A DNA stretch of 41,319 nt from JABJMC01 sp964473745 (GCA_964473745.1 CAYYQE010000013.1:1-41319), one strand, 5' to 3'. Positions 13,951 to 23,338 are shown, counted from the stretch's first letter. The notes: generated from the sequence alone by a model not told the origin. A program made the numbers and translations.

Positions 13951-14898
13951 ATGTCTCACCTGAAGCACAGCTCGTTAATCAAATGGATAATCCTAACTTT
14001 AGTTGGGATTGCCGCTGTCGCGCTATTTTTAGTCTTGAAAACGGATGTATCTTCAGCCGGATTTTTGCCGCTACCAGATGCTGATTCATTAGGAGATGTG
14101 GCCGATCCAGATGGGGAAGGCGTTCAAAAAGCCTATAACATGATTTGGGAGCTCGCTCGCAATTATCGATATATTATCGGGTCGATAGCCATTCTGTTTA
14201 TTACGATTTCCGGGATAAAACTAGGTTTAATGGGTTCCAACGAAGAGGAAGCTGGCAAGCAAAAAAAGAACTTATACTGGGGATTGATTGGGCTTGTATT
14301 AATTATGATGGCCGGGCCACTCGCTGAAATTTTGGATATGCAGGATGGGGGGCTTTTATCGGATGAATACGAAATTGGTTACCGCGCCAGATTATTTGAT
14401 AATCAGGTGCACATTGTTATTACGTTTATTAAATATATTGCCGGTAGTGTGGCTGTGCTTTTTATTATCCGCTCCGGAGCCAAATTAGTGCTTGCCGGGG
14501 AATCAGACGAGGTTTTGAATGCCGAGAAAAAGAATCTAATGATGGGAGTTTTTGCCTTATTCATCATTATGCTATCGCACACCGTAGTTAAAGAAGTTCT
14601 TTTCAAAATGGATTACGAAAACGCGGAGTATTCCACCTACGGGCAGCAAGCTGTCGTGGAATTTGATGCCGCTAGAGGAGTGGAAGAGATCGTTGGGATA
14701 ACGAATTTTGTCGTGACTTGGGCCGCGCCGTTTGCGATTTTTGCGCTTATTATTGGCGCGATTATGTACTTAACCGCCTTTGGAGAACAAGAGAAAATGG
14801 ATAAAGCCAAGAAAATTGTAACGAATTCTATTATTGCCCTTCTTATAATTTATGGCTCTTTTGCCATTGTTTCTACTGTAATCAGTGGAGTCTTCTAA
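13951..14898 (+). CDS. Membrane protein of three tandem VirB2/TrbC-like pilin units, 315 aa
   Basis: After an N-terminal hydrophobic segment (residues 12-30, possible signal ending near SSAG) the protein consists of three copies of one unit: membrane helix, short charged loop, membrane helix (about residues 59-127, 152-219 and 244-315). The loops are GSNEEEAGKQKKNL, GESDEVLNAEKKNL and GEQEKMDKAKKIV, fitting the G-x-E/D...AKK loop of VirB2/TrbC-type pilins of conjugation systems and of the pilin-like proteins common in CPR genomes. Such pilins normally have one unit per protein and are processed to a two-helix hairpin; here three are joined. A subunit or membrane platform of an appendage is an inference. 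The stop is 1 base before the next start. Confidence 0.7.
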   Translation: MSHLKHSSLIKWIILTLVGIAAVALFLVLKTDVSSAGFLPLPDADSLGDVADPDGEGVQKAYNMIWELARNYRYIIGSIAILFITISGIKLGLMGSNEEEAGKQKKNLYWGLIGLVLIMMAGPLAEILDMQDGGLLSDEYEIGYRARLFDNQVHIVITFIKYIAGSVAVLFIIRSGAKLVLAGESDEVLNAEKKNLMMGVFALFIIMLSHTVVKEVLFKMDYENAEYSTYGQQAVVEFDAARGVEEIVGITNFVVTWAAPFAIFALIIGAIMYLTAFGEQEKMDKAKKIVTNSIIALLIIYGSFAIVSTVISGVF

Positions 14899-14899
14899 T

Positions 14900-15841
14900 A
14901 TGAAAACAAAAGATTTTTTAAAATTTGCTCGGTCACTTGTTATTTTTTTGGTGTTAACTTCTGTTCTACTTTTACTATTCCAGAACGTAGCTTTTGCCGG
15001 ATTTAAAGATGTGCTAACCACGATTGGGGACAAAACCGAACTAGAAAACTACAATGTTAACACTCATGCCGATGCTTCGACCCACGATGGCGCCAAAAAC
15101 ATTACCAGCGCTATCTTTTTTGTGATTGATTTTATGAAATATGTTGCCGGAACACTTGCGGTTTTGATGCTTATTATTAACGCTCTTCATCTGTTAGCCG
15201 CTGGTAAAGAATCCGAAGAAAAAGTCACCAAAGAAAAAGCCTTTTTAAAGTACGCCCTCATGGGGCTAGTCTTGATTTTTGTAGCTGAAGAAGCGATTGT
15301 TTTATCCTTTTTCGGAGAAGAAGGAGAAGTTCTGCGGAATGAAGAGCAAGTAGTAGAATTTGCTCAGCAGGGGGCTGATCTTATCAAAGGAATCTACACG
15401 TTTGTAGAGGTCTTTTTAGCTTCAATTGCCGTCTTTATGATGGTCTATTCGGGATTCCAAGTGCTAGTAGCCGCCGGATCCGATGAAACCGTGACCGCCG
15501 CTAAAAAGCGAATTGTTATTTCTTCAATCGGTCTAGTAATTGTAGGATTGGCCGAAACAGTAGTAAAAGATGTAATATTTGTAGATCAGGGAGATGGAGT
15601 TGATTCTGATAGAGGACGTGAAATTATAGTTGGATTAACGAATTTCTTATCTTCGATGATGGCAGTTATTGCTGTTTTAGCTTTTGTATATGCCGGATTC
15701 TTGTATATTTTGAATTTTGGTAATGATGAAATGACCGGAAAAGCAAAGAAAATTATGCTCGGTGGTATTATTGGTTTAGTCCTGGCCGCCGCGGCCTTTG
15801 CTATTGTTTCCACTGTAATTCCTGTCGAAGGAGCAACTTAA
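14900..15841 (+). CDS. Second three-unit pilin-like membrane protein, 313 aa
   Basis: A cleavable signal peptide is likely (hydrophobic residues 13-28, cleavage near VAFA-G at 33/34). Three pilin hairpins follow (about residues 70-138, 157-228 and 240-308) with loops GKESEEKVTKEKAFL, GSDETVTAAKKRIV and GNDEMTGKAKKIML. The last unit is close in sequence to the last unit of the preceding protein (both end AIVSTVI), so the two genes look like diverged copies. The ATG at 14900 begins one base after the upstream stop and has GGAG 9 bases above it; an earlier in-frame ATG at 14885 lies inside the upstream gene. Probably translationally coupled. Confidence 0.7.
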   Translation: MKTKDFLKFARSLVIFLVLTSVLLLLFQNVAFAGFKDVLTTIGDKTELENYNVNTHADASTHDGAKNITSAIFFVIDFMKYVAGTLAVLMLIINALHLLAAGKESEEKVTKEKAFLKYALMGLVLIFVAEEAIVLSFFGEEGEVLRNEEQVVEFAQQGADLIKGIYTFVEVFLASIAVFMMVYSGFQVLVAAGSDETVTAAKKRIVISSIGLVIVGLAETVVKDVIFVDQGDGVDSDRGREIIVGLTNFLSSMMAVIAVLAFVYAGFLYILNFGNDEMTGKAKKIMLGGIIGLVLAAAAFAIVSTVIPVEGAT

Positions 15842-15852
15842 ACTGTTCCTTC

Positions 15853-15881
15853 TTGTTAAAAACTTAAAAACCTGATATAAT
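15853..15881 (+). promoter_or_regulatory. Strong promoter of the large PKD/pilin gene
   Basis: TTGTTA (15853-15858), 17-base spacer, perfect TATAAT (15876-15881) with an extended TG motif (TGATATAAT). The start would be near 15888, about 18 bases before the ATG at 15906. It would let the two PKD genes be expressed apart from the two pilin-repeat genes. Confidence 0.75.
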
Positions 15882-15905
15882 TAACAGATATAAAAACAAA
15901 TCTCT

Positions 15906-18900
15906 ATGGGCAAAATAAAAACAAAACTCAGAAAAATTGTGGGATGGAGTGCTGTCCTGGCCTTAATAGCCGGGTTAATCCTCCCCGCACTCATTAGTTC
16001 ACAGCAAGCACAAGCTTTAGACCTAGAAATCGGTTCAGATTGGGAAGACAGCATGTGTGAAGGTTTAGAAGGCACTTTTATAGAATGTGCTGATGAAGAG
16101 GGAACTAGTTTTGTTGATTATGAAGGAGAATTTGCCCCTCCGGAAGCCGACGGTTACGCCGAAGGTATTACTCAAACTAGTTCTGCTCGAGAATTTGTAG
16201 TTAATGTTACGAACTTTGTTTTGTCGTTTTTAGGGTTGGCTGCCGTGATAGTTGTTATTTATGGTGGTTTTCTTTATGTGACTGCCGGTGGCGAGCAAGA
16301 AAGAGCTGACAAGGGTAAGAAGAGTGTTATGTACGCCGTAATGGGTATTGTAATTGTGCTTATTTCTTATGCCTTAGTTAATACTATTATTCAGGGAGCT
16401 GCAGGGGGAGAAGATGAAACTTCTTCTGGTAGTCTTTATTCTTCTGGGGGAGTTTCTAGTGAAAGTTTAAGTGAGTTTCAATCCCAAGCAATGTTGGATT
16501 TAATCAAGGATGCCAGTGAAGAATTTGTGGATGAATACACGAAATTTTTAAATGTCGGCGCTATTTTAGACGCTATGGCGAATGTAGGTGTGTTTAATGA
16601 CAGTGGTTTAGAAGAAATGGAAGAAGGATTTAATTTGGTTTTAAATGAAATAGATAGTTATGGCTTAACCTACGATGAAGCCCAGGACGCCGTTCAATTT
16701 ACCGAACGATACATTAGCGGCAGTTTCTTAAATGGATTAAAAGATTGGATCCACGCCAGTGTTTCACTCGCTTCCGCCGATGATGGAGACAGTGAACTGG
16801 ATGCTTGTGTTGAAGCCTGTCAGGCAGAATATCCTTCGTACTGGTCAGGTTATATTTATATTGAGTATCCGTCTTATGTAGGTTGTGTAGTAACCTGTGG
16901 TGGCGAAGAGTCTGCCCGTGAACAAAACGATCCTTATGAAATAGCCTCTGAAGTTATTCAGTACATGCACGATGTTTCTGCTAACTCAAAAGCTGATTTT
17001 CAGAATTCAGTTAGTGAAATTGTGGATACTTTAACGGATATGCAGGGTAGTTTCACAGATTTGACGGCTATTAACGGATTCTTTGACACAGTATTGGATA
17101 GTGATCATTTAGGAGGATATGAGGGTTCTTGGGATTCAACCACCTATGATGATCGAGATTTTGAATATACTTATAATACTCCAACCAGCGCTACTATCCA
17201 TACCAATACACCGGGAGGAAGTAGTCAAGTTTCCGAGGTCATTGATGTTTTGAATGAAATTTATTTGCTAGTTAAAGAATTGCAATTCACCACCGCTATT
17301 ATTAGTGCTAACACCAAAGAAGGGAACGCCCCGTTGACTGTAACTTTTGATGGTTTGGATTCTTATGATCCAACTGAAGCAACTATCCAATCTAGCCAGT
17401 ACCACTGGGATCTTGGTGGTGATGGGTTAAGTGCGATGACGGCCGAGGGTTACACAGCTGCTGATGACAAAGTGGGCCCAAGTGTTTCTTACACTTACGA
17501 GGAGCCCGGCACTTACCGAGTAGCCTTGCGGGTGGACAGCAATGACGAAAGTAATAGCATCGCTTCTGGAATCAGCTATCTCAGCATCAAAGTTAATCCA
17601 CCATCTTCAATTATTAATCTTACGGCACAGTGCCAATTAGCAGATTGTAATGAAGATGATTTAACCGACGCAACCGAGTGGACAATTACTCGGGAAATGG
17701 CCAGTTCCGGTGTTATTTTTGACGCTAGTGAAACGACTGATGGCGCTAATAATTATGACACGATTGTGAATTTTGATTTTGACTACGGTGATGGCGAAAC
17801 AGATAGTGGAGACAGCTCAACTGTAACCCATTATTACACCGCGGAAGGAGAATATGATTTTGAATTAGAAGTAACTGATCAAAACGGGATTAAAGATCGC
17901 AAAAATATAAAACTTGTTGTTTCTTCTCCGGCCGCTGATGTTCAGATTGAAACCGGGGCGGAAACTGGTGAAATTGACGATACTATGACTTTCACCGCCA
18001 AAGACTCACAAACCGATAATGGCACGATTGATAAATACGTATGGTCGGTTACAAAAGAAGGAGAGTCAGAAGTAGCCGATGACAACACAAATAGTAATAG
18101 CCCTCATGAGTATACTTATACTTTTGAGGACGCCGGTGTTTACACGGTTAAGGTTGAAATTACTGACAGTGCTAATTTTGTTGATGACGACACCCTTCAA
18201 ATCACTATAAATTCTGGCGAACCAGAGGCCGTATTTACTTATGAAACTCCAGACGCTGCTCATCCAGGACGCATTCATTTTGATGGCAGTGAAAGTAAAG
18301 ACACTGACACTGGGGATAACGACACTTTAACTTATGAGTGGGGGATTAATGGATCAGAAGGAACAGACTATGATTTTGTCGAAGGAACCGACTCAGCTAC
18401 TGAAGCCCCAATTATTGATTTCTACACAGCCCAAGATTGGGAAGTAAGCCTAACAGTTTACAATGACTATGATGGGGATTTACAAAAAAGTAATAGTTAC
18501 ACCCGAAAAGTCGCGGTGGATTCTGTGCTTAGCGTCGAAGCTGAGGTGGATGGAGGTTCCGCTGTTTTCTTAGGAGAAGATGGGACCGCCGAAATCACTC
18601 TTAGTTTAAATAGTAATTTTGGAGTTTCTTATGAAATAGAATGGGGTGATGCCACGGAAAAAGAAACAGTCCCAGTTAGTACAATGGGTAGCGCGGAAAG
18701 CGTGACCCACAAGTATGAAACTGCTGGAACTTATCCGGCTAGCGTTATTGTTTATGATGAAAGCAATGCCATAAACAAAGTGACGCGTAATATTTATGTT
18801 GGTAATGGCGAAGCCCCGATTCCTATAATCCGTGTTTATATTGACAACGTCGAAAGTGCGGATGAAAACCAGGTGTCTGGAACCCGCATTAGTAGTTTTC

Positions 18901-20972
18901 GTTTTGAAGGCGGAGATTCAGTCGATGAATATGGCAACATCATAAATGAAAGCAGAGCTTTTACCTGGGATTTTGGTGATGGTTCTGAAAAAGTTCACGG
19001 CGAAACTCATACTCATAAATATAACGAGATCGGTACTTATGAAGTGGGATTAACAATTGTGTCTCCATCAGATTCAGCTAAGAGTGGCACTAGTACAATC
19101 ACACTTGATATCGAAGGGGCCGCCCCTGAAATTTATAGTCTATCTGCCCAGCTTTCTTCTTTTGAAGATGATTTAATAACACCAGTAACTATTGAGCTTT
19201 CGGCCAATGCTGGCGATGAAGATGGCAGCATTGAAACATATAAATTTTGGTATTTTGACGTTGATAATTCTTCTGAGGCCTTGAATACCCAAATTGCTAG
19301 TGATGGCAATACTTCACTTACAATTACTACTAACGGGACTACCGGCGAAAAAACGACCTATGGTTTTGCCGTAGAAGTCACTGATGAAGAAAATAATACA
19401 GTTAGCTCTTTTGATCAGTTAACCGATGATCAACAGCCAACTATGGAAATCGAAAATGGAACAAATGTCCCGCCAGTCGCTGATTTTACGGTTAGTCAAA
19501 CTAGTATTATGAAAGACGACAGCATAGTTTTTAACAGTAGCTCTTATGACGAAGATGGCGAAATTGAATACTATAACTGGGATTTAGAAGGTGATGGTTT
19601 TACTGAAGACGGCTGGACACAAGAAAGATCAATCACGCATGTTTATGATTATGTGGCTAAGGATGGAATTCAAGTCCGTCTCAAAGTAAAAGATGATTTA
19701 GGAGCCACTGATACTTCCGATGCGGTTGTGATTTATGTTGATAGTTCGACAAAGGATCCTGTCCCAGCTTTTGACTGGGGAGTGAACCCAGACAATGATA
19801 ATCCGCTGGAAGTTACGTTTGAAAACAAATCTACGGCTGACATTAATAATGGTGCTGAGTTAGCAGTTTATGAGTGGGATTTTGACTTAAGCGTCAGCAC
19901 AGATGGGGACAATGACACAAAAAATGACGTTGATTCTAGCGATGCGAACGGGTTGGATATTAACGGTGAAAATCATGTTTATGATGATTTTGGAGATTAC
20001 GAAGTTAGACTAACGGTTTATGATGATGAAGGAAACTCTGCCTCCATTGATCGTGAGATCAAGATAGTTGAGGTGGATCCGCCTGAAGCAATTTTTGATT
20101 ATGTGGTTGATGAGGAAAAATGGCTCAAAGTTCAGTTCAACAATAATTCCAAAGTTGGAGACGGTGCTGAAATAGAAAGTTATGCTTGGGATTTTGATTT
20201 ATTGAATGTTAATAGTGATGGACTCTTAGGAGTAGATGATGATGTGGATTCCGCCGAAAAAGCTCCAAGTTATGATTATGACAATGATCTTTATGTTCCC
20301 TATACCAAAGATGGAAAATTGACTGTAAAAGTTCAGTTAACAGTTACCGATACTTTAGGAAGAACTTCCTTTATGGCAGAAGAAATTGTTTTAGAGGAAC
20401 CTAAGATTGAACTCGATGATTTGGAAGCATTTTTTGGTTCAGATTCCAAAGAAACAGGAGAAGACAAGATCTATACTTATGAGGATGAAATTACTCTTGA
20501 TGTTTGGTTTGGGGCCAGTGGAATCTATGAAACGCCAACCTTCTGTATTGATCAGGATGATGATTATGATAGTAATGATAATGGCGATGCTAAAGATGAT
20601 TGTGATCCAATTACTGGGACTGATACAGTTACAAATCTTCCGATAGAAACCATTTATAATGAAGGCGGGGTAGCTACTTTCACGCTTAGACGTGCTTGGG
20701 CTAATTCTGCAAATCAAATCAAAATGACTTTAACGGTGAAGGATACCGCTACTGACGAAATAGAGGGCCAAGAGAGCCGGGAAGATACTGCCAATTTAGT
20801 TATTCAGTTTGAAGACGCCGAAGAAGAGACTGTTCCAGGAGCAACCAGTATGTTGCCGGTTACGAATATGGAAGCTCTTTACATTTTGGCAATAGCAATG
20901 TTCTTTACGCTTGTTGGTGCAAAAATCTATATTGGCAAAGGTGTCAATGAAAATTTAGATCTTGATTCTTAA
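15906..20972 (+). CDS. Giant surface protein: pilin hairpin + PKD repeats + C-terminal anchor, 1688 aa
   Basis: Signal peptide: basic start, hydrophobic residues 14-31, cleavage near AQA-L (38). Residues 95-167 are one VirB2/TrbC-like hairpin with the loop GGEQERADKGKKSVM. Residues 170-460 are helical and contain two CX3C pairs (CVEAC and CVVTC, about residues 300-335). From about residue 467 to 1640 there are about ten PKD-like Ig domains of 80-110 residues, several with YxWDFGDG-type cores (TWDFGDG, YHWDLGG, FDYGDGE), many with Asp-rich loops that may bind Ca. The C-terminus has LPVTN (1650-1654), a membrane helix (about 1657-1676) and a short tail. I infer a long extracellular stalk anchored at both ends of the chain. 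The protein is acidic throughout. Confidence 0.8.
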   Translation: MGKIKTKLRKIVGWSAVLALIAGLILPALISSQQAQALDLEIGSDWEDSMCEGLEGTFIECADEEGTSFVDYEGEFAPPEADGYAEGITQTSSAREFVVNVTNFVLSFLGLAAVIVVIYGGFLYVTAGGEQERADKGKKSVMYAVMGIVIVLISYALVNTIIQGAAGGEDETSSGSLYSSGGVSSESLSEFQSQAMLDLIKDASEEFVDEYTKFLNVGAILDAMANVGVFNDSGLEEMEEGFNLVLNEIDSYGLTYDEAQDAVQFTERYISGSFLNGLKDWIHASVSLASADDGDSELDACVEACQAEYPSYWSGYIYIEYPSYVGCVVTCGGEESAREQNDPYEIASEVIQYMHDVSANSKADFQNSVSEIVDTLTDMQGSFTDLTAINGFFDTVLDSDHLGGYEGSWDSTTYDDRDFEYTYNTPTSATIHTNTPGGSSQVSEVIDVLNEIYLLVKELQFTTAIISANTKEGNAPLTVTFDGLDSYDPTEATIQSSQYHWDLGGDGLSAMTAEGYTAADDKVGPSVSYTYEEPGTYRVALRVDSNDESNSIASGISYLSIKVNPPSSIINLTAQCQLADCNEDDLTDATEWTITREMASSGVIFDASETTDGANNYDTIVNFDFDYGDGETDSGDSSTVTHYYTAEGEYDFELEVTDQNGIKDRKNIKLVVSSPAADVQIETGAETGEIDDTMTFTAKDSQTDNGTIDKYVWSVTKEGESEVADDNTNSNSPHEYTYTFEDAGVYTVKVEITDSANFVDDDTLQITINSGEPEAVFTYETPDAAHPGRIHFDGSESKDTDTGDNDTLTYEWGINGSEGTDYDFVEGTDSATEAPIIDFYTAQDWEVSLTVYNDYDGDLQKSNSYTRKVAVDSVLSVEAEVDGGSAVFLGEDGTAEITLSLNSNFGVSYEIEWGDATEKETVPVSTMGSAESVTHKYETAGTYPASVIVYDESNAINKVTRNIYVGNGEAPIPIIRVYIDNVESADENQVSGTRISSFRFEGGDSVDEYGNIINESRAFTWDFGDGSEKVHGETHTHKYNEIGTYEVGLTIVSPSDSAKSGTSTITLDIEGAAPEIYSLSAQLSSFEDDLITPVTIELSANAGDEDGSIETYKFWYFDVDNSSEALNTQIASDGNTSLTITTNGTTGEKTTYGFAVEVTDEENNTVSSFDQLTDDQQPTMEIENGTNVPPVADFTVSQTSIMKDDSIVFNSSSYDEDGEIEYYNWDLEGDGFTEDGWTQERSITHVYDYVAKDGIQVRLKVKDDLGATDTSDAVVIYVDSSTKDPVPAFDWGVNPDNDNPLEVTFENKSTADINNGAELAVYEWDFDLSVSTDGDNDTKNDVDSSDANGLDINGENHVYDDFGDYEVRLTVYDDEGNSASIDREIKIVEVDPPEAIFDYVVDEEKWLKVQFNNNSKVGDGAEIESYAWDFDLLNVNSDGLLGVDDDVDSAEKAPSYDYDNDLYVPYTKDGKLTVKVQLTVTDTLGRTSFMAEEIVLEEPKIELDDLEAFFGSDSKETGEDKIYTYEDEITLDVWFGASGIYETPTFCIDQDDDYDSNDNGDAKDDCDPITGTDTVTNLPIETIYNEGGVATFTLRRAWANSANQIKMTLTVKDTATDEIEGQESREDTANLVIQFEDAEEETVPGATSMLPVTNMEALYILAIAMFFTLVGAKIYIGKGVNENLDLDS

Positions 20973-20983
20973 AACCCTCTCTT

Positions 20984-23329
20984 ATGACAGAAGAAAATAA
21001 AACTAACCCCGAGGAGCAAAAAGTTCCTACTCCGGGATTAACAGAGCCAGCAGCTCAGCCAGAGCCGCAACCAGCGGCTAAGCCAGAGCCCGTTGCGCCG
21101 CAACCAGCGGCTCAGCCAACGCCAGCGCCGGCCCCAGCTCCGACAGCAGCTCCCGCTCCCGCGGCAGCTCCGGCAGCAGCCCCAGCTCAACCTGGCGCCG
21201 CCCCGGCTGCGCCCGCCGCGCCTCAAACTCCGGAGCAAGCCAAAGCTGCCAAAAAAGCGCTCAAAGAAAAGAAAAAGAAGAAAAAATTACTTTTTATATT
21301 GCTCGGAACACTTGGGTTTGTATTTTTCTTTGTGTTTGTAATGGCCTTCTTTATTTTGAGTCAGTCTGGGTCTGGGCCAAACCCTTTGCTTAGTTTATTC
21401 AACCTTTCCGAAGAGCAACTCTATCCATTTTTGATTAACATGGCGAACTTGTTCTTTGGGCTCTTTGATTTTATTGCTTTTATTTTGGCCTTAATTGGAG
21501 TCTTTATGACGGCCATGGCTAAAAAAGACGATAAAAAGGCTAAAAAGAAAGGTCTAGTTATGTTAGTAGTTGGAGTCCTGTTCTTTGTGTTGATTTCCGT
21601 AGTATGGGCTGCTTCCTACATGTATCTTCAAGAGCAGAAAAACAAATACGCTCAAGCTGCATCCGATACTTTTGAATATATTGTAACCACGCCAGACGAA
21701 ACTACGGGGCTAACTGCTCCCGCTCTGATTCAATTTGATGCTTCGGGGATTGCGTCTGTAGTAGATTCCAATCAATACACGATTATTTCTTATTCTTGGG
21801 ATTTTGGTGATGAAGCAACTGCCACCGGTGATACAGTTTCCCACACCTACCAAACCAAGGGGGAAGATGATGGTCGCTACCTTGTTTCTTTAGATGTAGA
21901 TTATCGCGATAACAAAACTAGCGAAGAATTCACTGACACCTTTACCGTGGACGTGGTTTTTGCTAACGAACAAGTAAATGCCTATTTTGATGCTTATCCA
22001 ACTTCTGGAAACATTCCTTTAACTGTCTCTTTTGATGCTACCGAAAGTAGCGATCCTGACGGTGAAATCGTGGAGTATGAATGGGATTTAGATGGGGATG
22101 GTAGTTATGATGATGGTGATGAAATTGAAACGGAATACACTTACGAACAATACGGGACTTACACTGTTAAGCTCCGGGTTACGGACAATAACGGGGAAAG
22201 TGACACCATGGAAACCGAAATCGTGGTTGATGAAGGTGAAAGACCAACCGCTACTATTGATTTTGATCTAGAAGATGAGGGTGTGCTTTATGTTAACGAA
22301 GAGTATTTGTTTAATGCGATAGACGCTTCTAGTCCCAATGGTTCGATCGAGGAGTATGAATGGGATTTTGGAGATGGTAGTAATGTTACGCGCAATAAAA
22401 CTGCTGAACACACCTACGATAAAGCTGGAACTTATACTATTAGTTTAACTCTGACTGACGAAGTTGATGAGGAAGGAACAGTAGTAGTAGAAGTAAGCGT
22501 CACAACAGAAGAAGGGTCTCCTAGCGCCAAAATTAGCACTAACCAAGATTGGAGCTCTGATGGTGGCGAAAGTGAAATTATGGGAGAAGTACCTTTTACA
22601 GTTGAATTCTCCGGAGCAAATAGCACCGACCCAGATGACAATATTGTTAATTATGAATGGGATTTAGATGGGGACGGCACTATTGATGAGGCTGGTGAAG
22701 ACGTTGAGTACACTTATGAGGAAACTGGCACGTTTTATGCCACTTTGTATGTCGAGGACGCCGAAGGAAATGAAGATATTGCTAGCATTACGGTTTACGT
22801 GGATAGCCAAGGACTTACCGCTGATATTGCCGCTGATACCTTAAATGGAGAAGTTCCTTTAACCATAGATTTTGATGCTTCGGGATCCAGTTATCCGGAT
22901 GGCTCAATCGTGAATTATTATTGGGATTTTGGTGACGGAACTACTAAGTATTCCACTGCTCAGGTGACTTATACTTATGATACAGTTGGGACCTTTACCG
23001 CCACTGTAAAAGCAATTGCTTCGGATGGTAGCGAGGATGAGGACACGATTCTTATTAACGTCCTTCCTGTTTCCGTTAGTTCCTGTTTTACAACTAATGT
23101 TAGTTCTGGGAATGCACCACTTATCGTAACCTTTGATCCACTTTGTTCTACGGGGACTGTAGCTAGTTACCGTTGGGATTTTGCGGATGGTGATATTAGT
23201 TATGCTCGCAAACCAACCCACACTTTTGAAGAGGCGGGTACTTACGTCGTAGAACTTACAGTCGAAGACACGGATGGTTTCTCTGATACTTATCAAAGCA
23301 CAATCCCGGTTTACGGCGAAGATAGCTAA
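20984..23329 (+). CDS. Three-helix membrane protein with six PKD domains, 781 aa
   Basis: Residues 1-90 are Pro/Ala/Gln/Glu-rich and probably disordered in the cytoplasm; the DNA there (about 21040-21240) is much richer in GC than its surroundings. A Lys-rich patch precedes three membrane helices (about residues 103-126, 148-178 and 188-213). Six PKD domains follow (about residues 230-780), with cores SYSWDFGDE, EYEWDLDGDG, EYEWDFGDGS, NYEWDLDGDG, NYYWDFGDGT and SYRWDFADG, ending close to the C-terminus. With three helices and an N-in start, the PKD part would lie outside. It begins 11 bases after the giant PKD gene with AAAACCCTCT in its leader, so the two are probably co-transcribed and may form one envelope complex. 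Confidence 0.82.
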   Translation: MTEENKTNPEEQKVPTPGLTEPAAQPEPQPAAKPEPVAPQPAAQPTPAPAPAPTAAPAPAAAPAAAPAQPGAAPAAPAAPQTPEQAKAAKKALKEKKKKKKLLFILLGTLGFVFFFVFVMAFFILSQSGSGPNPLLSLFNLSEEQLYPFLINMANLFFGLFDFIAFILALIGVFMTAMAKKDDKKAKKKGLVMLVVGVLFFVLISVVWAASYMYLQEQKNKYAQAASDTFEYIVTTPDETTGLTAPALIQFDASGIASVVDSNQYTIISYSWDFGDEATATGDTVSHTYQTKGEDDGRYLVSLDVDYRDNKTSEEFTDTFTVDVVFANEQVNAYFDAYPTSGNIPLTVSFDATESSDPDGEIVEYEWDLDGDGSYDDGDEIETEYTYEQYGTYTVKLRVTDNNGESDTMETEIVVDEGERPTATIDFDLEDEGVLYVNEEYLFNAIDASSPNGSIEEYEWDFGDGSNVTRNKTAEHTYDKAGTYTISLTLTDEVDEEGTVVVEVSVTTEEGSPSAKISTNQDWSSDGGESEIMGEVPFTVEFSGANSTDPDDNIVNYEWDLDGDGTIDEAGEDVEYTYEETGTFYATLYVEDAEGNEDIASITVYVDSQGLTADIAADTLNGEVPLTIDFDASGSSYPDGSIVNYYWDFGDGTTKYSTAQVTYTYDTVGTFTATVKAIASDGSEDEDTILINVLPVSVSSCFTTNVSSGNAPLIVTFDPLCSTGTVASYRWDFADGDISYARKPTHTFEEAGTYVVELTVEDTDGFSDTYQSTIPVYGEDS

Positions 23330-23338
23330 AGAACTAAA

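Noticed and set aside
21038..21341. Arg-rich minus-strand and plus-strand alternative frames in the Pro/Ala region
   Set aside because: They arise from the GC-rich low-complexity repeats of the Pro/Ala tail read in other frames.
13951..23329. A complete conjugation or type IV secretion locus
   Set aside because: No relaxase, VirB4/TraC ATPase, coupling protein or VirB6-like gene is in the window; only pilin-like units are present.
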